Below, in pieces: positions 1-11,750 of a DNA stretch of 64,000 bases. Location of the stretch: the NCBI GenBank assembly GCA_038501785.1, contig JBAMJR010000187.1:502501-566500 (forward strand). The letters are read 5' to 3'. This DNA comes from Myoxocephalus aenaeus (taxonomy: Eukaryota; Chordata; Actinopteri; Perciformes; Cottidae). The position numbers were made by a program, and so were the translations under genes. Position 1 is the stretch's first letter, and every line of letters starts with the position of its first letter. The notes beneath the pieces were generated by a model that made no database searches, was not told the origin of the DNA, and saw nothing but the letters and a program-made list of their open reading frames with translations.

Positions 1-89
1 CCTTAGAAGAAGATCATGTTGAGGCGTGATTGCTGTGGCTACAGGGGGATAGTTTGTCTGGCTGAAAAGAGCAACTCAGCGTGTCTCAC
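1..89 (-). other. tanc1 intron downstream of E17 (partial)
   Basis: Start of the intron after E17, beginning GTGAGACACGC in transcript sense. No coding sequence or repeat is recognisable in these 89 bases. Confidence 0.85.
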
Positions 90-223
90 CTGCCAGTGTC
101 CCTGTCTGACGGCACAGAATAGAGGAGACACCCCCCGCCGGTTGACCTGCTGCACCACCGCTGCCTGCTCCAACAGGAAGCTGCAGACCTCCATCTTCCC
201 CCGGCCGGCTGCTGCCGTCAAGG
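90..223 (-). CDS. tanc1: tanc1 coding exon E17 (ankyrin repeat, last in window)
   Basis: A 134-nt exon with acceptor CTCTCTTTAG and donor GGCAG|GTGAGACA. It encodes ALTAAAGRGKMEVCSFLLEQ, AAVVQQVNRRGVSPLFCAVR and QGHWQ, an ankyrin repeat and a half closely matching TANC1/TANC2. It ends in phase zero, and the family continues with IV and another ankyrin unit, so the next exon lies left of position 1. The TPR repeats, coiled coil and C-terminal PDZ-binding end expected for TANC1 are not in the window. Confidence 0.95.
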
Positions 224-3200
224 CTAAAGAGAGGATGAAGGAGCAGCTGTTAAGATCTGAAGTAGTCCCGATTTCTTTATTTGTACAGAGGAGCAACTTA
301 AGGTAAGGTTATCGTACAGCAGTGAGATTAGAGAGGAATATAAAGCATCACACTTAACACTAAGCCAAAGAGGATGCTGTATAGGTAGAAGATTAGTGAA
401 AATGACAACATGTACAGTACACACAGACTTATTCTGTACACGAGCAACATCAAGGCTCTTTAGTAACCCAAGTATGTGGAAAGGGAAAGACTTGGATCTC
501 AATACTGTTTGCAGTCCCAGAACCCCTCTTGTTCTTCAAAGACGAGCAGAGAAAAGCAGGCTAATGCTTGGCGCTAATTGGGTTTAAAAACAGACAATTA
601 CGCTATGCTTATTAAACTCATTTGAATTCTGCCTCAAGCTCCCCAGGCCTTGTACAGAGAGATTTTACGCATTACCAGACAAACATTAGACAACAAAGTC
701 AAACAATTGTGCTAAACACCCGTTCTTATTTATATTTTGTATCTTTTCCAGAACACGATTAACTGGATTTAACTGTGTCAAATTCCTTTCTAACAAAAAG
801 AAGAAGAAAACACAATTTTGCTTGTATTCGGGTCTGTGAAGAAAAAGAAATCAAAGACAGATTCTTGAAATGTTTACCGCTTACAGTTAATCGGCTGTTG
901 CTGGCATACGGCAGCAGATGGGCCGGTCTTAAATGAGCGCTGCTTGTCAAAACAGAGTGAGATCCAGAGTAAGAATCAGAACAGCTCGTCTCTCATATTC
1001 ACCTCTGAGAGATTTAAGGTGCTGCTGAGCCTCCATATCTGACTGACATCCTCCATCTGGATGAGCAGTCAGAGCCAAACAACCCCGCACTCCATCTGCT
1101 CAAAATATGGATATCCTCACACACGACACAGTGGAGAACAATGATTTTGAGAGGCTAAAATTTAGGCCGTGTTAGGGCTCCAGAGAGCAACATTAGCAGC
1201 ACCTTGGTTACACTGAACTAACCATCAACAGCTGTGCAGTTGTTGATGTTGAAAGTGACACCTATCTTTACATAACGCAGTGTATTCTGAGGAGTTCTCA
1301 CTGCGTGCCATTTCCATACATTCACATATCTTCATGTTGAGTTAGCAAGAACACTTTTCTTAAAACTAGAGCATCTCAGCGTTCCTGCTCTTCAGAGAAG
1401 GAGCTCCCTTTTCTACATTTGGCCGTTCAGTGTTTCAGTTTGACTCGCCACTTCTTGCCTATGCTTGCCTTATTTTATCTTAGCATATGTGTTGTAAGAT
1501 ATCCATCAGCCTCGTCTCAACTCTGCGCTGCCTCCTCCTGGAGCCCACCTTCAAAGCAGCCATGACGAGTGTCCTGAGGAGAATCCCCATCTGATAAGAC
1601 GGATTTACAAAGTAAACACATCATAATGTCCTTATCCACCCCCACTCCACTTCTAGGCTGGAGAAACCCAAGAAATACCAACAACAAGGAAGAGGTTGTG
1701 ACCTGGCATTTTAACAAGAACTTTGGAGATCCATTAAACAACATCAAGCTGTTTTACCAACACTGATTAAAAGCTCTAAATATACATTTGTAACCAGAGT
1801 TAGAGGAGGATTTTTCAATTTGGGCTTGCTCATGTTATAATTTATCAGTAGTTTAGTTAATACATTAATAAATCATTAAATTAAGTATACTTTGATAATG
1901 AACTAAATGTAAAAGGTTACAGGCAACATATTAAAGGCAACTTTGAAACATTGATTTGCCTGGAGACTTTTACATAGGAAATGCATTTATACTGAGCACA
2001 CAAGACAACTTTTCCTCCCCCTCTCTCTGTGAACCGAACTTATATTATCTGAAAAGTTTTCGTTTACATTTGACTGCTCCTCATTGAAAGAAAGAAATCA
2101 GTGACAATAAAGGAGCTAAATGTTCTGCAACTCAGTTACATTTCGTATTTATTTAGGAGCATTTATTCACGCATCAACTTCCTGTTTGGAAGCAAGAGTT
2201 TGGATGAAGAATCTTTTCTTCAAATCGCTGATAAATATAGCCTGTAACAAAAGATCTTTTCATCAGCTAACGCGGGGTTGGCTTCAGCGCTCACGGTAGA
2301 AATGCAGGTGTTTGTCACTTGATGCGAGAATAAAGAGCATCTTTTCCCCAGGCACCTGAGCAAACCCACAAATAGCTGCCTGGGTTAGCTCATGCTGTGC
2401 TCTTATTATACAGTCGGAACACTTGCGCTCTTTGTACGTGTGAAATAATACAGCAGAGTGTTAGCGTGTGCAATTATTGGATGCCTGGTGTAACGTCCGG
2501 AAGAACTTAGTCAAACAACTTCTCTCATTCTCTGAATTTATTTTCCTTGATCACAAGTAGAGTAACAAGCGCTGCAATCGCGATAGCAGGGAGTCGTCCA
2601 GTCAACACGCAGGTTGACCGTCCAAAAAACACACCGAACAGCCGGAAGTTCGGCTCTTTAATACACGGTTTTCCGTCAAGAACATCTAACATTTCTATTG
2701 GCTCTAACCTTTCTAAGAGGAGGAGAGTCGCGTCCTCATCTATTCTCACAGGGCTGGAACGTGCAACGACCAGTCTGCTTCCCTAATGTCAATATACTGA
2801 TAAACAGGTGTGAGTGTTGTGGTGCAGAGCGTGGAACCTTGAGGAACAGACAACCGGACTGTTCTCACAGAAACTTCTCACAGAAAGTATTTGTTAAACT
2901 GACCTTGCACAACCTGAACTCTAATAGACAGAAGAATAATGAAATGAAGAATATCTACAGAATATAACGATTTATATTATCAAGAGCCTTGTACAGATTA
3001 TGAAAAGACCCCAGGAGCATTTTATACTTCTCATTCTAACTCCAGTATTCAGAGCCGTGGGTAGTTTGTCCACAAGCTTAAGACCCCGCGAAAGAGAGCG
3101 TCGATCAGCACGAACACGCAAACTCAACAAAGACAAGCATTGTCCACCAAATAAATGCTCAATGCCAAAATAAATTGGAATCCTGTCTCAAATAAAAGAA

Positions 3201-5668
3201 ATATGTTCTCATTTAATACGAGTATTGCCATGACAACAACTGACAAGAATAATATGCATCAAAGTACCCACTGGCTACTTAATTTCTCATGAGTTGTTAT
3301 ACATATATTCGTTTTTAAGATGCTTATCAAAAAGACAGAGGGTGGTTTATACCCATCTGTACATCACAGTGGATATAAACAACAACATTATTACAAGATT
3401 ACTCTCCTGCAACACAAGGACTTGTTGATCTTTGCCTTGAGCGTTCACCTCAATGATTCTTTGCAGGTAAATTACCTTTCTGTGCATAACGATGAAGAGT
3501 TTTGCAACCTATGAGGGGTTTTTAAAAAGACGGCGCTTCCACAGCTGTGCAATTCAATCCGCCTCTATTTAAACACAGGAGGCAGTAGATGCATTTACAT
3601 AAAGATGTAATATTCCATTGAATTTTAAATATGAAATTCATCTTCTCAGAGACAGGTTGTTATCGGAGAATTGTTTTGGAGACAGCGATGAATGGACGGT
3701 TTTAGAGGGGATATTGCAGGGTCTTTGTCGGTTTCATCATTCTCTGCAACAGAGCGCAGAGCGTTGCCAGGTTGGATTATTAAATCTGCACGCTGGATGG
3801 TAGAAAAGGGATTTGAAGTGAAACTGATATTTAATATAGTGGTACTCAGCGCTGATCATTTCTGTTGTTTGCATCCAGCGAACATGGGTAGAGTCCTTTT
3901 TACTGCCTGTAGTGAACTCCTCTAAGCTGCATATCTACCTGTAATACACCACTAAATGTTCATTATATGTCTGCAGAAAATGCACCTTTTTCCCCCGCAA
4001 GCACAACCCAGCCTGGATCTCGTTTTAAACGACAGATTTAGCCAGATGGGTTCAGAAATATTTGAATATCCGGTCGTTTTGGAGTCACAAGCTCAGCAAC
4101 TTTCAATGGCTACCTGTAAAGTATTGTAATACTTTAGAAGGCATACAAAGAGGGTGCTGGCTGTGATTTAACATCCACTTTGTAAACAAATACTGAGAGA
4201 GTTATGGGTATGATTACTATTACCCACAGTAATAACCATGTCCAGGTTACATATCAGGTTTAGTAGTATAACTCAAAGCTTTGTACAAATGCTTTTTGCT
4301 TTCAGCAACAAGAAGGCAGGTGTTACGATTTCACCAGAACACAGATTCCAGTCATCAGTGGAAATAGAGCAGCGGCTCCACAAAGGAATATTTCAGGGGG
4401 ACGACTCTTTGTCCCGGGACTGTAATACGCTCTGAAGTCCTGCAGTCATTTTGCAGGACACAAGCACCAGTTAACCACACTGTGGACAGCCTCTCCACTA
4501 ATAGGCTGACCTACATTCCTGTGGCACCAAACCTTTAGTGCTAAATCCTGCTGGCTTACAACTGAGACAGACATAAAGAGACTATTATTAAAATTCTCCT
4601 TTTGCTAAAAAAATCTATTCTAGTATGATTATGCACAAAAAAAAGCATCAAACACTGTTGTCAAACAAGAAGGGGTGCGATATGAACATTTATAGCTCTC
4701 AAAGCAAAAGCTCACACATTGTAGATGAGAGACAAACATTTCAAAACGTATCCAATATTGCAGCTCTAACACTGTGTCTGAAACTTGGATAATGTCTAAG
4801 AAATAGTAGTACTTAAACAGGGGACAAGAAAACAAAGCACATGTGTGAATACATATTCTTGGCCAGTTACATCATTAGAGTGACATTTCTGTCAAAGTAA
4901 ACATTGCTCTCGACTACTTTGTCCAGCTTTCTTTTTCCCAGTTTCACACCTGGCAGCTACTTCCTGCTTCCAGACTTTATTCTGTTCCCTGCTGCTCCAC
5001 ATGGCTTTTTGCATTGATCTCAAATGGCTTTGAACAGGCCATGAACAACACAACCAACGTCCACAACATCTACTCCTGATAAAGCAAACTCTGCCTCTCA
5101 ATTTCTGTCGTCAATCAACTTTAATCAGGCAGAAAAACAAACTTACGAGTCGCCTAAAAAGAGAGGGAAAAAAAGGTTCCGCTAATGTCAACAACTAAAT
5201 CTAAGTGGATTATAAACAATATGCAAATTGTTTATACCTAAATGGGGTCTACAATACAAACAACAGCTGGTAGAGCAACTTCAAAATGTCCCAACTGTTG
5301 GAAATATCTTAACATAGAGCACCAAGGGATACTGGAGCTGAAATCCAGCGGCATGTTGGGAAATCATTGTTCAGAGGAAATGCTGTGTGGACCAAACTCA
5401 AAGTAGAAACCCACATGAGCCACAGCAAGTAATGCTTTTACCAGAAAGCAAAGGAAAACTTGGAACAGCCATAAAAATGCACACACGTTTGGGATGAGCT
5501 CCACATCAAACAGAGAGCATTACTTTGCAGAAGAGAGACACACACACACACCTCCACACACACACTTCCACTGCAGCATGCAATAACAGCAGTAAGGTCC
5601 AGAATGTTAAAACAGCAGGTGATGATACAAGAGAGTCACGTAATGCAAAAAGATGGATGAAGACATAC
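224..5668 (-). other. tanc1 intron E16-E17 (5.4 kb)
   Basis: Mostly unique, AT-rich intronic sequence. It holds a more CpG-rich block around 2480-2830, an interrupted CA repeat at 5539-5568, and short homopolymer runs. Open frames here are short and overlap on both strands without family resemblance. No additional tanc1 exon is needed: E16 and E17 join in phase. Confidence 0.8.
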
Positions 5669-5747
5669 CTGTCTCTCCCCACAGAGTGTCATGGCTATCA
5701 ATTTGCACAGCATGCTCATTATTCAATGCCAGCAAGCCTCTCACAAC
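5669..5747 (-). CDS. tanc1: tanc1 coding exon E16 (short ankyrin exon ending DTLWGET)
   Basis: A 79-nt exon found by family reading. Its acceptor is CTTTTTTGGCAG and its donor GAGACAG|GTATGTC. It encodes VVRGLLALNNEHAVQIDSHD and TLWGET; TLWGETALTAAAGRGK is the conserved TANC string across the join to E17. The middle (LALNNEHAVQIDSH) is the variable part of the loop between two ankyrin units. It ends with the first base of the Ala codon. Confidence 0.94.
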
Positions 5748-6419
5748 CTGCCAAAAAAGAAACTTGGATTAATGGCATACTGTTTCAACATAAGATATCA
5801 AATAAATCTTCAAGAGGTTATACAACATGCTAATTTTGGAGCAGAATAGCAACAAATGGGATCCCGCTGGTTGAGAAAATTCCTCTTAATTAATCACAGC
5901 AGACTAGACAGCCACTTGTCCCTGAACCACTGCAGGTTATGTGAGTCGAGTCCAATCTGATTAATACTTTGACTTTAACGGGGTCTCCTTCTACATGTGG
6001 GATGACAGCTTAGATTGGCCCAGTTCTGTTATTCTGAGCCGGGCCTCACGATCCCATTACAACTAATGAGGAAGCCAAAATAAACCTTAAGTGTGCAACA
6101 CACCTGGGCAGCAATCACTGAATCCTGCTTTCAGACATACACGGCTGAGAACAAGATGTACTCTGATTTAATCTATAGCTACCTCTGCTTTCTGGAAGAT
6201 ATTGTGTGGAAGATTGTTGTGAAAACCCACAGGGAAGGGTAGCAGTGCTGTTGTAAAGTAAGAAAAAACCTAAACTAATATGTTGTGTTTTGTATGTATG
6301 TGTCTTAGTTTTTTCATTCAAATTAATTTCATTCATTGTTTTTACTGTACGTGGCGAGGGTGCTGGTGGGGGTTGATTGTGTGTGAAGTAAAACATGTGC
6401 ATGTGTGTGTGAGTCAGAC
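5748..6419 (-). other. tanc1 intron E15-E16 (0.7 kb)
   Basis: Short intron with no recognisable element apart from a TG-rich stretch at 6390-6410 next to the weak E15 donor. The E16 acceptor has a clean T-rich tract. Confidence 0.8.
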
Positions 6420-6605
6420 CTGTGTGTGTCCCATGCTGGATGCCGCTATCAAAGCCTGCTGCAGAGCTTTGTTCTTCAGAGCACAGTCCTGCTGCTGCCC
6501 TTCAGCACTCCATTCTAGCTCCAGCAGGTACTGGATAATCTCTGGGTGTCCTCGAAGAGCTGCATGGACAAGTGCACTCTGGCCACTCTTATCTACATGA
6601 TCAAC
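6420..6605 (-). CDS. tanc1: tanc1 coding exon E15 (ankyrin repeats)
   Basis: A 186-nt, 62-codon exon in phase zero at both ends, with acceptor TTCCCATCAG. It encodes VDHVDKSGQSALVHAALRGH, PEIIQYLLELEWSAEGQQQD and ALQQALIAASSMGHTQ. One ankyrin unit is canonical (SGQSALVHAALRGHPEIIQYLL). The next is long and irregular, a feature shared by TANC proteins here. The donor is CAG|GTCTGACT, a weaker site than its neighbours because it lacks the usual GTA/GTG AG continuation; the exon end is nevertheless fixed by phase and by the join to E16. Confidence 0.95.
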
Positions 6606-6799
6606 CTGATGGGAATACAACATGGTTAATTTTACCTGGGATACATGTCCTGTATGTTTACATCGCTTTTGAGTTATGTACGGCAGCAATATAAGTCTGT
6701 GCAGATAGACATGACTTTAGACTGAAAACTGTTTGGTTTTTATATTTCTAACGCATCTTTATTCATAAAACTAGAGGGTTAAACATGTGGACTCCTCAC

Positions 6800-7036
6800 C
6801 TTGCCCCCTCTCTTGCAGAGCAGCACGACTATTCCCAAGTGTCCTGCAGCGGCTGAAAAGCAGAGGGGGTTCATGCCATTTTCAGACACCACGTCTACGC
6901 TGGCCCCAAACTCCAACAGCAGGAAGGCAATTTCCTGGTGCCCGAGGTGGCACTGGACGCAAAGCACCGGCGCGTTGTTCAGGACCTCTGTGCGGTAATT
7001 CACGTTTGCACCACCAAGCATCAGCAGACGGCTCAC
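6800..7036 (-). CDS. tanc1: tanc1 coding exon E14 (first ankyrin repeats)
   Basis: A 237-nt, 79-codon exon in phase zero at both ends, with acceptor TACAATCAG and donor GGCAAG|GTGAGGAG. It encodes VSRLLMLGGANVNYRTEVLN, then the repeat units APVLCVQCHLGHQEIAFLLL, EFGASVDVVSENGMNPLCFS and AAAGHLGIVVLLCK. Ankyrin hallmarks are visible: GHxEI/GHLGIV helix pairs, LLLEFGA turns and a degenerate TPL motif (NPLCFSAAAGH). It begins the TANC ankyrin array, a protein-interaction surface in the family. It is similar to human TANC1 apart from a Gly-Gly near the end (KRGGK). Confidence 0.97.
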
Positions 7037-9458
7037 CTGATTGTACAAATGAAATGCAAACACAGACAGCTGGTTTTTATACAAAGTGTTACCACCTGTG
7101 CACTTGTGTATTGTCTGAAAACAATTCCGCATTTATAAGCCCTCCTATGTAAAAGCTTCCTTTTAACTGAATTGAAGATTGCAAACAAACGACTGACAAC
7201 ATGCTGTGATAAACAATCTGGCTGTGTAAAGTCTAGTCAGTTTTATTTACTGCATACAGCTAAATATTAGAAATCAAAAGTTTGCCTGAAGGGGGTTTAC
7301 AATGTGTAGGGAATAGAACACCCTCTGTCCTCCTTTTAAAAAAGGGAACAAATTTAAGAAAAGCAACAGATGAGGTGTCCCTCTTCCTGGACGGAGAGAC
7401 ATGCAATAGATGTTGTGTATAAAGAATAGACCAAAATGGATAATTAGAATGACAGAATCATTATATTAAAGCATAAAGAATATATGTGAAGGATCACGTG
7501 AATCCTTATGCACTCAGCCCATGCCATTTATGACTTTGTGAACACCAGGTACAGGGACTAATTTAAACAACAGCAGAAACACATTTGATGTTCTCCACAT
7601 AATCTCAGTGCCAATGTTTTTATTGCTTTAGCTTTAGCTATTTTTCTCCAAGCAAAGGTCAGACACCAAATGAAGTGGTCGCATTCTACTGAGTGCAATT
7701 ATTAAGTGCGTTGTTCTCTTCCTCAATGAGGAAATCAATAATGCTTAGTCAAACAGAACCATGGAGCCAAATGAGCATCCGACAACAGGAAAGGAAATTG
7801 TGTGTTTTTTGTTGGATCCAAAGTGGAATGAATTAACAGTGATTCTCTGTTTTCCCCAGAGGACAGAACAAGGTCATTCTGCAACTGTCTCTTTGAGTGA
7901 TGTTGTACTTACACACAATAATTCGCAAATGGACATTAAGGATGACAACAAGTGATGGAATACCACTGAAATACTATAATATGCGGGATAATTTAGCTTC
8001 AAGCCAGAATACATCATTGTGACATAATCTAGGAAAGGCCAATACTTCCCCCCTTCAAAACAAAACTGGAAGGGCTTCAAAAGCAACAAACCATTAGTAG
8101 AATATCCGAGGCCTCAAAGGTGGAACTAACTATCTGGATAAATACAGACGTTAAATACCATAGTTTATATTCATAGTACAAAAAAAAAGCTTATCCTTTA
8201 ATTATTTTCTGACCCCCATCCTTTGCTGAAACCTCAAGTTTCCTATTTTCTTCATCCTGGTGCACATTTCATCAACTTCCCAAATTTCCTGCAAACACTT
8301 TTCACTTTCCGCGTAGCTTGTATGATAATAAGAATGCCTTAAATATCTGATACATAAATGGCTATTCACTGTGTAAAACAAAAAGTAAATATTTTTGTCT
8401 TGAAATATTATTAAGCTACAAGATATATATGATATTACATTTAGCCAAAGATGCAAGCTGAATGCATCTGCCTTCTTTTCTTTTCTTCTTGGCAGTTGTA
8501 ATCCAAACATTTTGAAATAACGAATGTAACCGACTGTCTTTTATCACTGACGCACTCTTTTCACTTGCTCTAGTCTACATTCATTGCTTACATTGGACAC
8601 ACACACCCTTCATCACTCATTGTCCTGAACATACTGAGACATGTTATTATCTTATCATTATCATAGAAGCACAAATGGGACATATTGCAAGAAGGACAAG
8701 AAATAACGAGGGTAATGTGAGAAAAATGTAAATTATTGTGAAATGTTATGAGAAAATGGGAAATGTGAGGAAATGCTTCAAGAAGAAAGATTAGGCTTTT
8801 ATAGTTTTACAATCAGTAACTCACTCTGACTTTAATTATTTTTATATTCATTTACACTTTTGCCTGCCAGTTAATGGTTTTTAATTTCAGCCTTCGGGAC
8901 AAGAGACAACGATGGATCAAGCTAATGGTAAGAAACGGGAGGAATCAGTCGAGGCCGTGAGCATCCTCATACTGCTTTTCATGGAAGTTTCAAAAGTTAA
9001 TCTCTTCTGAGTTCATCCCCATAAGTAGGTGTAAGGAAAAGAGCGTGAGATTTATAATAATCACAACGTAAATGTGTGGAATTGCAAAAGCATTCAGGGA
9101 GGACATTTGAGTTCTTCATATGAACTAATAATGCCATGTATACTAATCATCAGTTTGAGTGGGATTTGAGAGTTTTATGGAAATAATTTGGGACTTTTTC
9201 ATTCATCAATCAATTAATTATATTAATTATCAAAATGAAAGTCTAAAATATGAAGATGTGTCCATTTTAAGTTACCAGATTCTAGAGCGATGTCCTCAAA
9301 TTGCTTATTTGGTTTGACCACCAATAAAAAAAAACAACGATATATAGTATTGAGAAGCCGGAACCAGCGGCTGTTTGATCAACTATCAGCTGCTGGGTGT
9401 TTTTTTTTAGGTCTAACTGACACACAAGTGCTGGAGAAGAGCTGTAGAGCATCTTTAC
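7037..9458 (-). other. tanc1 intron E13-E14 (2.4 kb)
   Basis: AT-rich intronic sequence without a recognisable gene or repeat family. The small open frames at 7874-8089 and 8202-8510 have no resemblance I can name and no splice or codon support. Confidence 0.75.
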
Positions 9459-9581
9459 CTTGACGTTTGGTGTGTAGAGATTCCTCAGGGAGGCCAAGGC
9501 TGCAGAAAGGCCGTCAGCACTGCAGCTGATCCACAAAGCCTGCAGGACACTGGATGACACACCCGTTCTCTTACTCAGCCC
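9459..9581 (-). CDS. tanc1: tanc1 coding exon E13 (GLSKRTGVSSSVLQALW block)
   Basis: A 123-nt, 41-codon exon with acceptor GTGCGTGCAG and donor GTCAAG|GTAAAGAT. It encodes GLSKRTGVSSSVLQALWISC, SADGLSAALASLRNLYTPNV and K, the helical segment directly before the ankyrin repeats. Both ends are phase zero, so the exon could be skipped without a frameshift. The acceptor tract is a T/G-alternating stretch rather than a clean pyrimidine run (plus-strand ACACACAAACAAAC just above 9590). Confidence 0.96.
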
Positions 9582-9819
9582 CTGCACGCACAAACACACA
9601 CACAAACAAACACCAATGTATATTTGAATGCACAAAGAGATAAAAACACACATACTATATAAAGTCAATAGACTTGAGCTGAACAAGTGTTTCTCTTCTC
9701 ATCTCGTAGCTTAGAAACATGAATAAATAAACAGAGAGTGAACACTATGAAAATCCCAGAAAGGATTTATTTCAATCAAAGATGAATGTGGAGAGCATGT
9801 TTAGCTTCCTTAGCTGTAC

Positions 9820-9928
9820 CTTGAAGATGTGTGCTTTGAGGATGTGGTGTCCCAGCTCCATCGTCTGCTGACGATTAAGTTTCCCCTCTTGGCGGGAAAG
9901 CATGAAAGCCATAAGAGCATGGCCAGTC
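9820..9928 (-). CDS. tanc1: tanc1 coding exon E12 (FMLSRQEGKLNRQQT block)
   Basis: A 109-nt exon with acceptor CCTTGCACAG and donor TTCAAG|GTACAGC. It is too short for a long open frame and is found by family reading: with the two bases AG from E11 it gives RTGHALMAFMLSRQEGKLNR, then QQTMELGHHILKAHIFK. This string is almost unchanged in both TANC1 and TANC2. It belongs to the helical arm between the NTPase and the ankyrin array, and it ends in phase zero before the GLSK start of E13. Confidence 0.96.
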
Positions 9929-11142
9929 CTGTGCAAGGAAACAACGGAGACGATACTCAGCTATAAAGGAGAATAGGTACCAAACAGAATGACAGCAGAA
10001 CACTAGGAGATTTCCTGTTGCTGTAGGAACAATGAATGTTCATCTTTTTTGCTTCAGGATGAACTTTGGATGCTCATTTATTTTGGTCATGAAGAGCACT
10101 TTGGAGGGTGAGTTAGGGATGAATTCAGAATACCCCCATGAAGGATGGGGAAGAGTGTAAAACCCCTGGGTTCTTCCCTTCAATCTCCACTCAGGCACTC
10201 TGCCATTAATTAATGCCCAACTTCATTAAAAGGACATGCATGATTGCAGATCGCTTTGATCTGGTTAAAATTCTCTCTATACGTGCCCTGGCACAGACAG
10301 AGAGGCAGTGAGGCAAGCTTTTGTCAGCATGTGCATTCCCTTTGCCAGACTCTGAGTCTTTGTTTTTTAATGACGGAGTTGGAAGGCTGTGAATGACCAG
10401 AATATGAAGCTTGGCTCGGGTCCAGTTAGAAACACTCTGTGAGCAGAGGTGATACTGATGAGCATCAGGGACAGAAAAAAAGCACGGCACAGTGACATCA
10501 TCCAATTTATTAATTGTGAATGACTGAAGTCTCTAATGTGGCTGAGGGGGTTCCAGAATTACAATTAGGTAGCATTACTAAAGCAGATACGCCCAAGAAG
10601 GGCGCAGAAGGAAACACTGATCATTTTCTGCAGATTGAAGTTTATTCTAGAAACTGAAGTGGCAAACACGGTAGATTCACACAAATGCTATAAAAAAAAA
10701 TGTAGAACTAGTTTTCAACTTGTTTTATAGTATAATAACCATTCACTAAAACATGTTTTAGAGAACAGGAACACACACTAGAAAAATTACTTTTACAAAA
10801 TGTATCCCATATATTTTTGACATCCACTGGTGTTCCTGTGAATGTCCAGAGCCACGAGTAGAAACTTCAGGGACAAACAACATGATTTTTTCTCACGAGT
10901 GCTGTCTGCATAATATTTGAACTCAAAGGGCTGAATACTAAACAGTTTACTAATAAAAAAATGCTGTAAGGACATTGTGATAACAAGCCTCCTACATTTA
11001 ATTAATTTGCCTGTATTGTAATTATCATCACGGCTTGATTTATACTTCCCTACAGATTGTTTGGGATCTAAATGCACTACAGATTGTAAAAAGGAGAACT
11101 GCTGAGTTAGTACATTCTCTTAAAAAGGCAAAGAGGACTGAC
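9929..11142 (-). other. tanc1 intron E11-E12 (1.2 kb)
   Basis: Intronic sequence with an A-rich run near 10690. I see nothing else in it. Confidence 0.75.
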
Positions 11143-11750
11143 CTGGGGTCACAGAGGAAGTCTGTGCTCTCTCCATCAGCTCTCCACACCAGCCACTCTC
11201 TGAAGGAGGGGTGGCAAAACATGCGTGTCTTGTCCCGCCGTTTGATGAGGAAGCATGAGAGCAACTCCATGCGCTGTTGGAAGTCCTCCCATTGCAGCTC
11301 CCCTTGGACGAAGATGGCGTTTATGGCCTGGAACAGCTGTTCGTCAGTCATGGGGTGCAGTGAGGCGAGTGCCACATTGAGGATGGGCAGTGAGCGCTCA
11401 AAGGCCGAATTGGTCATGAACTTCATGTTGCACTGTAACTGGTAGAGCTCCGCCAGCGAGACGGGCACCACTTTGTAGCTGGCGCTCTTGATCACCAGGT
11501 GACCTCTCTCAAACAGATCCAGGGTTAGTTTGAGATACAGGTAGGAACCCTGGCTGCGGGAGATCAGGTGGCTACTGAGCTTGCCGACTGTGATCGGGTC
11601 GGCTTTGCCATTCAGGCTAATATTGTTCATGATATCCTTGCTGCCGTTGATGCGGTACTGGATATAGGCATTGAGGTCGTTGCTTATCTCTGTGTTGTCG
11701 GAAAAGTCATCCAGGGAGATCTTGGAGAAGGGCAGAAGGCTTGCGATCTC
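11143..11750 (-). CDS. tanc1: tanc1 coding exon E11 (NTPase C-terminal arm, largest exon)
   Basis: A 608-nt exon, the largest in the window, with acceptor TCTTCTATAG and donor CCCAG|GTCAGTCC. It starts EIASLLPFSKISLDDFSDN and runs through NNISLNGKADPITVGKLSSH, SQGSYLYLKLTLDLFERGHL, SASYKVVPVSLAELYQLQCN, LPILNVALASLHPMTDEQLF, DFQQRMELLSCFLIKRRD and MFCHPSFREWLVWRADGEST. This is the helical and winged-helix-like part that follows the nucleotide-binding core in STAND proteins. It is nearly identical to TANC1. A 136-codon open frame on the plus strand at 11035-11445 lies antisense to it and is a by-product of strong codon constraint. Confidence 0.97.

Noticed and set aside
11035..11445. A 136-codon plus-strand open frame
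   Set aside because: It lies antisense to the strongly conserved tanc1 exon E11 and has no splice context or family resemblance of its own.
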